Source of the DNA: an uncultured Eubacteriales bacterium
GTDB lineage: Bacteria; Bacillota; Clostridia; TANB77; CAG-508
Direction: 5' to 3'
Length of the DNA stretch: 64,000 bases
Assembly (NCBI GenBank): GCA_949289635.1
Contig: CASEOS010000004.1
Location: 62,001 to 126,000 of the forward strand
In this document: positions 61,005-64,000 of the stretch, one piece after another
Layout of the letters: each line of letters begins with the position of its first letter
Position numbering within the stretch: position 1 is the stretch's first letter
Made by a program: the position numbers and the translations under genes
The notes under the pieces: generated by a model
Databases searched by the model: none
The model's input: the letters and a program-made list of their open reading frames with translations, nothing else
What the model was told of the DNA's origin: nothing

Positions 61005-62554
61005 AAAGTATCATCATAATAGAATATAGTATGAATTTAATTTCCTTATTAGTTTTCTATATGCATATGTTTCAATTAAATTCTTATTTTCTCAGAAAAC
61101 ACATGCATTGGATGAAGAAGAATATAAAAAAAATAATGATACAATTAGGTTTTATCTTTATTTCACTAATACTATTATGTGTAAATCATTTAATCAGTAT
61201 GATAAGTGTAATCATTGTTTTGGCATTATCTATCATTTACAATATGCCAAAACAAAAAGCCAAAGTACCTTTTCAGTTAACCAATAGAGTAAAAAGAATG
61301 TTTTTAACAGAAGGAATATTGATTGGTATAGTTATATGGTTAGGAGGCATAGATACCTATTTGTATATAAAATTAGGTATTTTGAACATATTTTCTAGCG
61401 TTCTATGTATAATAGTAAACGCTATCAATATGCCAATAGAATATTTTGGAAAGCAAAGATATATAAAACAAGCCCAAAAAATATTAGATGAAATGCCTGA
61501 TTTACTTGTGATAGGAGTGACAGGGAGTTATGGGAAAACAAGTGTGAAAAATTTTCTATATAAAATTTTATCTACGAAATATGAGGTATTAAAAACACCT
61601 AAAAATTTTAATACAACTATGGGTGTAGTAAAAACAATCAGAGAAAAATTAAAACCAACACACCAAATTTTTATATGTGAAATGGGTGCTACAAAACCAG
61701 GAGATATCAAGGAAATATGTAATATTGTAAAACCCAAAATGGGAATCATTACTTCCATAGGTCCACAACATTTAGAAAGTTTTAAAACTATTAAAAATGT
61801 TATTAAAGCAAAATTCGAATTAGCTGATAGTGTAAAAGAAAATCATGGCGTTATGTTTTTGAATGGGAATGATACCAACATAGTGAATGCTATTCAAGAT
61901 AAAACAGACATAAATAGCATAATATATGGAGTGGAAAAAAAGGAGTTTAACTATAATGCTTATGATTTAAAATCTTCTTTAAAAGGTTTAACTTTTAAAA
62001 TACAAGATGAAAATAGAGAAGAGATAGAGTTAAAAACAAAATTGATAGGAAAACATAATGTGATGAATATTACTGCTGCAATGGCAATAGGAAATTATTT
62101 AGGAATACCTATAAAAAACATGAAAGCAAGCATCAGAGAAATTCAAAGTGTAGAACATAGATTGCAATTAATTCCTCATGGGAATTTGACCATTATTGAT
62201 GATTCTTATAATGCCAATCCTATAAGCTCTAAGCTAGCATTAGAAACTTTGGCAGAATTTGATGGAATCAAAATCGTTGTAACGCCAGGATTAATTGAAC
62301 TAGGAGAAAAAGAAAAAAAATATAATTTTGAATTTGGCCAATATATAACAGAAGTATGTGATTACATCTTTTTAGTAGGAGAAGATCATTCTAAAGAAGT
62401 TTTGGAAGGCATTCATTCTAGAAAATTTAATAAGAAAAAAATTTTTGTGGTCCGTACGCCAGAAGAAGCAGTAAAAAAAGCTAATAAATATGCTGTCAAA
62501 GACAGAGTGATAGTGTTATTAGAGAATGATTTACCAGATAATTATAATGTGTAA
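61001..62554 (+). CDS. Mur ligase (MurF-like) with N-terminal membrane domain
   Basis: A 517-residue protein. The first 150 residues hold about four or five membrane helices, absent from ordinary MurF. The rest is a MurF-type ligase: P-loop GVTGSYGKTS (172-181), FNTTMG, CEMGA, KHNVMN (H351) and the family DDSYNANP (400-407) with EHR (385-387). MurF joins D-Ala-D-Ala to UDP-MurNAc-tripeptide. This copy is followed by ddl, so it probably takes a D-Ala dipeptide or variant to a membrane-linked acceptor; that is inference. It is coupled to the hydrolase by ATGA. Confidence 0.88.
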   Translation: MKSIIIIEYSMNLISLLVFYMHMFQLNSYFLRKHMHWMKKNIKKIMIQLGFIFISLILLCVNHLISMISVIIVLALSIIYNMPKQKAKVPFQLTNRVKRMFLTEGILIGIVIWLGGIDTYLYIKLGILNIFSSVLCIIVNAINMPIEYFGKQRYIKQAQKILDEMPDLLVIGVTGSYGKTSVKNFLYKILSTKYEVLKTPKNFNTTMGVVKTIREKLKPTHQIFICEMGATKPGDIKEICNIVKPKMGIITSIGPQHLESFKTIKNVIKAKFELADSVKENHGVMFLNGNDTNIVNAIQDKTDINSIIYGVEKKEFNYNAYDLKSSLKGLTFKIQDENREEIELKTKLIGKHNVMNITAAMAIGNYLGIPIKNMKASIREIQSVEHRLQLIPHGNLTIIDDSYNANPISSKLALETLAEFDGIKIVVTPGLIELGEKEKKYNFEFGQYITEVCDYIFLVGEDHSKEVLEGIHSRKFNKKKIFVVRTPEEAVKKANKYAVKDRVIVLLENDLPDNYNV

Positions 62555-62634
62555 GGAAAAAAGTTTTTATATATTAAGGTAAAAGCTAAATTTTTATTAC
62601 ACTAAATAGAAATATAAGAAAGGAATGATAAAAT

Positions 62635-63843
62635 ATGAAAATTAAAGTAGGTGTGTTTTTTGGTGGAAAATCTGTAGAACATGAGGTATCTATTATCACA
62701 GCACTTCAAGCAATAGAAAATATGAACAAGGAAAAATATGATGTTATACCAATCTATATTGCTAAAGATAATAAAATGTATTGTGGAAATAGTATAGGAG
62801 ACATTAAAAAATATACAAACCTTAAAGAATTGTTAAAAAATAGTACGCAGGTAACATTGGTGCAAAAGGGAGAAAAAGTGGCAATCATAAGAAGTGAAAA
62901 GAAATTTTATGAAAAAGAAGTATATGACTATATTGATATTGCTTTTCCAATTGTGCATGGAACTAATGTAGAAGATGGAACAATTCAAGGATATTTAAAA
63001 ATGTTTAATATACCATTTGTAGGATGTGATGTTATTTCTTCTGCAATCGGAATGGATAAATATGTTTGTAAATGTATTTTAAAGGAAAATGGTTTACCAG
63101 TATTAGACTGTAAATGTTTTTCTAAGAAAGCATATAATGATGACAGCAAAAAAGTGATAGAAGAAATCGAAAATGCTATACCATACCCAGTAATTGTAAA
63201 ACCAATTAATTTAGGTTCTAGTGTAGGAATCAGTATTGCAAATGACCAAGAGGAATTGCAAGAAGCAATAGAAGAAGCTTTTACATATGCCAAAAAGATA
63301 CTAGTAGAAAAAGCAATTAAAAATTTAAAAGAAGTCAATTGTTCTGTATTAGGAGATTATGAAGAAACAATGTCATCAGAATGTGAAGAACCAATCAAAA
63401 CAGATGAAATATTAAGTTATCAAGATAAATATATTTCTGGTGGTAAAAAAATGGGAGGAAAATTAGAAGGAAGTAAAACCTCAATGAATGCAGGGGTTTT
63501 AAAATTACCAGCAGATATTAGTAAAGACACAAAGGAAAAAATACAAATTTTAGCGAAAAAAGTGTTTCATGTTTTAGGATGTACAGGTGTTATTCGAATT
63601 GATTTTATGATTGATCAAGATACAAATAAAATCTATGTAAATGAAGTAAATACTATTCCTGGTTGTTTATCATTCCATTTATGGAGAGAAACCAATATAA
63701 GTTATACAGATTTAATTGATAAATTAATAGAATTAAGTTTAAAGAGAAACCGTGAAGAAGGAGAGATTACTTATTCTTTTGAAACAAATATTTTGGAAGG
63801 ATATCAGCTAAATGGGAGTAAAGGGGCAAAAAATATAAAATAA
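62635..63843 (+). CDS. ddl: D-alanine-D-alanine ligase family protein
   Basis: A 402-residue ATP-grasp enzyme that makes D-Ala-D-Ala or D-Ala-D-X. It contains FFGGKSVEHEVSI at the N-terminus, PYPVIVKPINLGSSVGIS (ATP-grasp), a GYLKMFNIPFVG segment and NEVNTIPG near the metal site. It is about 40 residues longer than Escherichia coli Ddl, with a C-terminal extension. AAAGGA precedes the ATG. In the operon with the MurF-like ligase it probably supplies the dipeptide. Whether it prefers D-Ala or another D-residue cannot be told. Confidence 0.93.
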   Translation: MKIKVGVFFGGKSVEHEVSIITALQAIENMNKEKYDVIPIYIAKDNKMYCGNSIGDIKKYTNLKELLKNSTQVTLVQKGEKVAIIRSEKKFYEKEVYDYIDIAFPIVHGTNVEDGTIQGYLKMFNIPFVGCDVISSAIGMDKYVCKCILKENGLPVLDCKCFSKKAYNDDSKKVIEEIENAIPYPVIVKPINLGSSVGISIANDQEELQEAIEEAFTYAKKILVEKAIKNLKEVNCSVLGDYEETMSSECEEPIKTDEILSYQDKYISGGKKMGGKLEGSKTSMNAGVLKLPADISKDTKEKIQILAKKVFHVLGCTGVIRIDFMIDQDTNKIYVNEVNTIPGCLSFHLWRETNISYTDLIDKLIELSLKRNREEGEITYSFETNILEGYQLNGSKGAKNIK

Positions 63844-63929
63844 TGGAGGAGATTTATCAGAAGAATAAAATTGTCACAAAAAAATAATTCTCTCATATAT
63901 ATAGTAATAAAAGCGATAAAGGGAGGATT

Positions 63930-64000
63930 ATGTTTATGGCAAAAATATTAGTGTTTAACAATGACACAGATAGAATGGAAACTTATTACAGAAATGAAGC
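63930..64000 (+). CDS. Start of a further gene in the operon (3' end outside window)
   Basis: The frame from ATG 63930 (or the second ATG at 63936) reads MAKILVFNNDTDRMETYYRN and runs off the window. GGGAGG precedes it. This N-terminus resembles clostridial proteins with peptidoglycan-binding or D,D-carboxypeptidase-like domains, which would fit the MurF/Ddl neighbours, but only 23 residues are visible, so this is a guess. Confidence 0.4.
   Translation, partial: MFMAKILVFNNDTDRMETYYRNE

Noticed and set aside
1-64000. tRNA, rRNA or prophage regions
   Set aside because: No cloverleaf, rRNA segment, or phage structural or integrase gene was seen.

Overview
The window is 64 kb of AT-rich DNA with tightly packed genes, mostly on the + strand. 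It reads as the chromosome of an endospore-forming, low-GC Firmicute, probably an uncultured gut-type Clostridia. The evidence is Spo0A, a SpoIVFA/SpoIVFB pair, YtaF, diaminopimelate synthesis through DapL and DapF, Shine-Dalgarno sites of the AGGAGG type, and near-consensus TTGACA-17-TATAAT promoters. No tRNA, rRNA, CRISPR array, transposase or integrase gene was found.

Bases 1-13 kb hold envelope glycosyltransferases (including a WecA/MraY-type transferase fused to rubredoxin), hslO, a family II pyrophosphatase, smc, ytaF and a calcium P-type ATPase. Bases 13-14.4 kb are the rpsF-ssb-rpsR operon. Bases 14.4-16.9 kb are a self-contained two-gene cassette whose large protein carries two RNxxxH (HEPN ribonuclease) motifs, 413 residues apart. 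Bases 17-31.5 kb carry metabolic genes, spo0A, a BclA-like surface protein, spoIVFA-spoIVFB, a pilin-like protein, minD-minE-rodA, dusB, a GerS-like protein, an orphan mazF and an HD-GYP protein. Bases 31.5-42 kb are mostly housekeeping: aspS, mnmA, a transglycosylase, dapF-dapL, ruvA, rarA and two half-size TauE/SafE genes.

Bases 42-60 kb are more accessory. A Cys-rich surface protein has a promoter overlapped by a Spo0A box. It is followed by a membrane protein and a 2,736-residue cyclic beta-1,2-glucan synthase-like enzyme. A coupled pair of large unrecognised proteins sharing an NKDWYI module comes next, then a RhuM protein and a Sel1-repeat protein. The last 90 bp of the glucan-synthase gene recur, diverged, at 58357-58446, so the unknown pair and rhuM lie between direct repeats of that gene's 3' end. 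Bases 60-64 kb are an operon of alpha/beta hydrolase, membrane-anchored MurF-like ligase, D-Ala-D-Ala ligase and a truncated further gene.

Non-coding structure includes a REP-like palindrome family with a CCGTCCCC core (inverted pairs before smc and ruvA, single forms near 18.2 and 19.6 kb) and a 232-bp nested inverted repeat with perfect 47-bp arms before the calcium ATPase. In two places an intergenic hairpin contains the ribosome-binding site of the next gene. The strongest candidates for undescribed systems are the tandem-HEPN cassette and the NKDWYI gene pair between the direct repeats.
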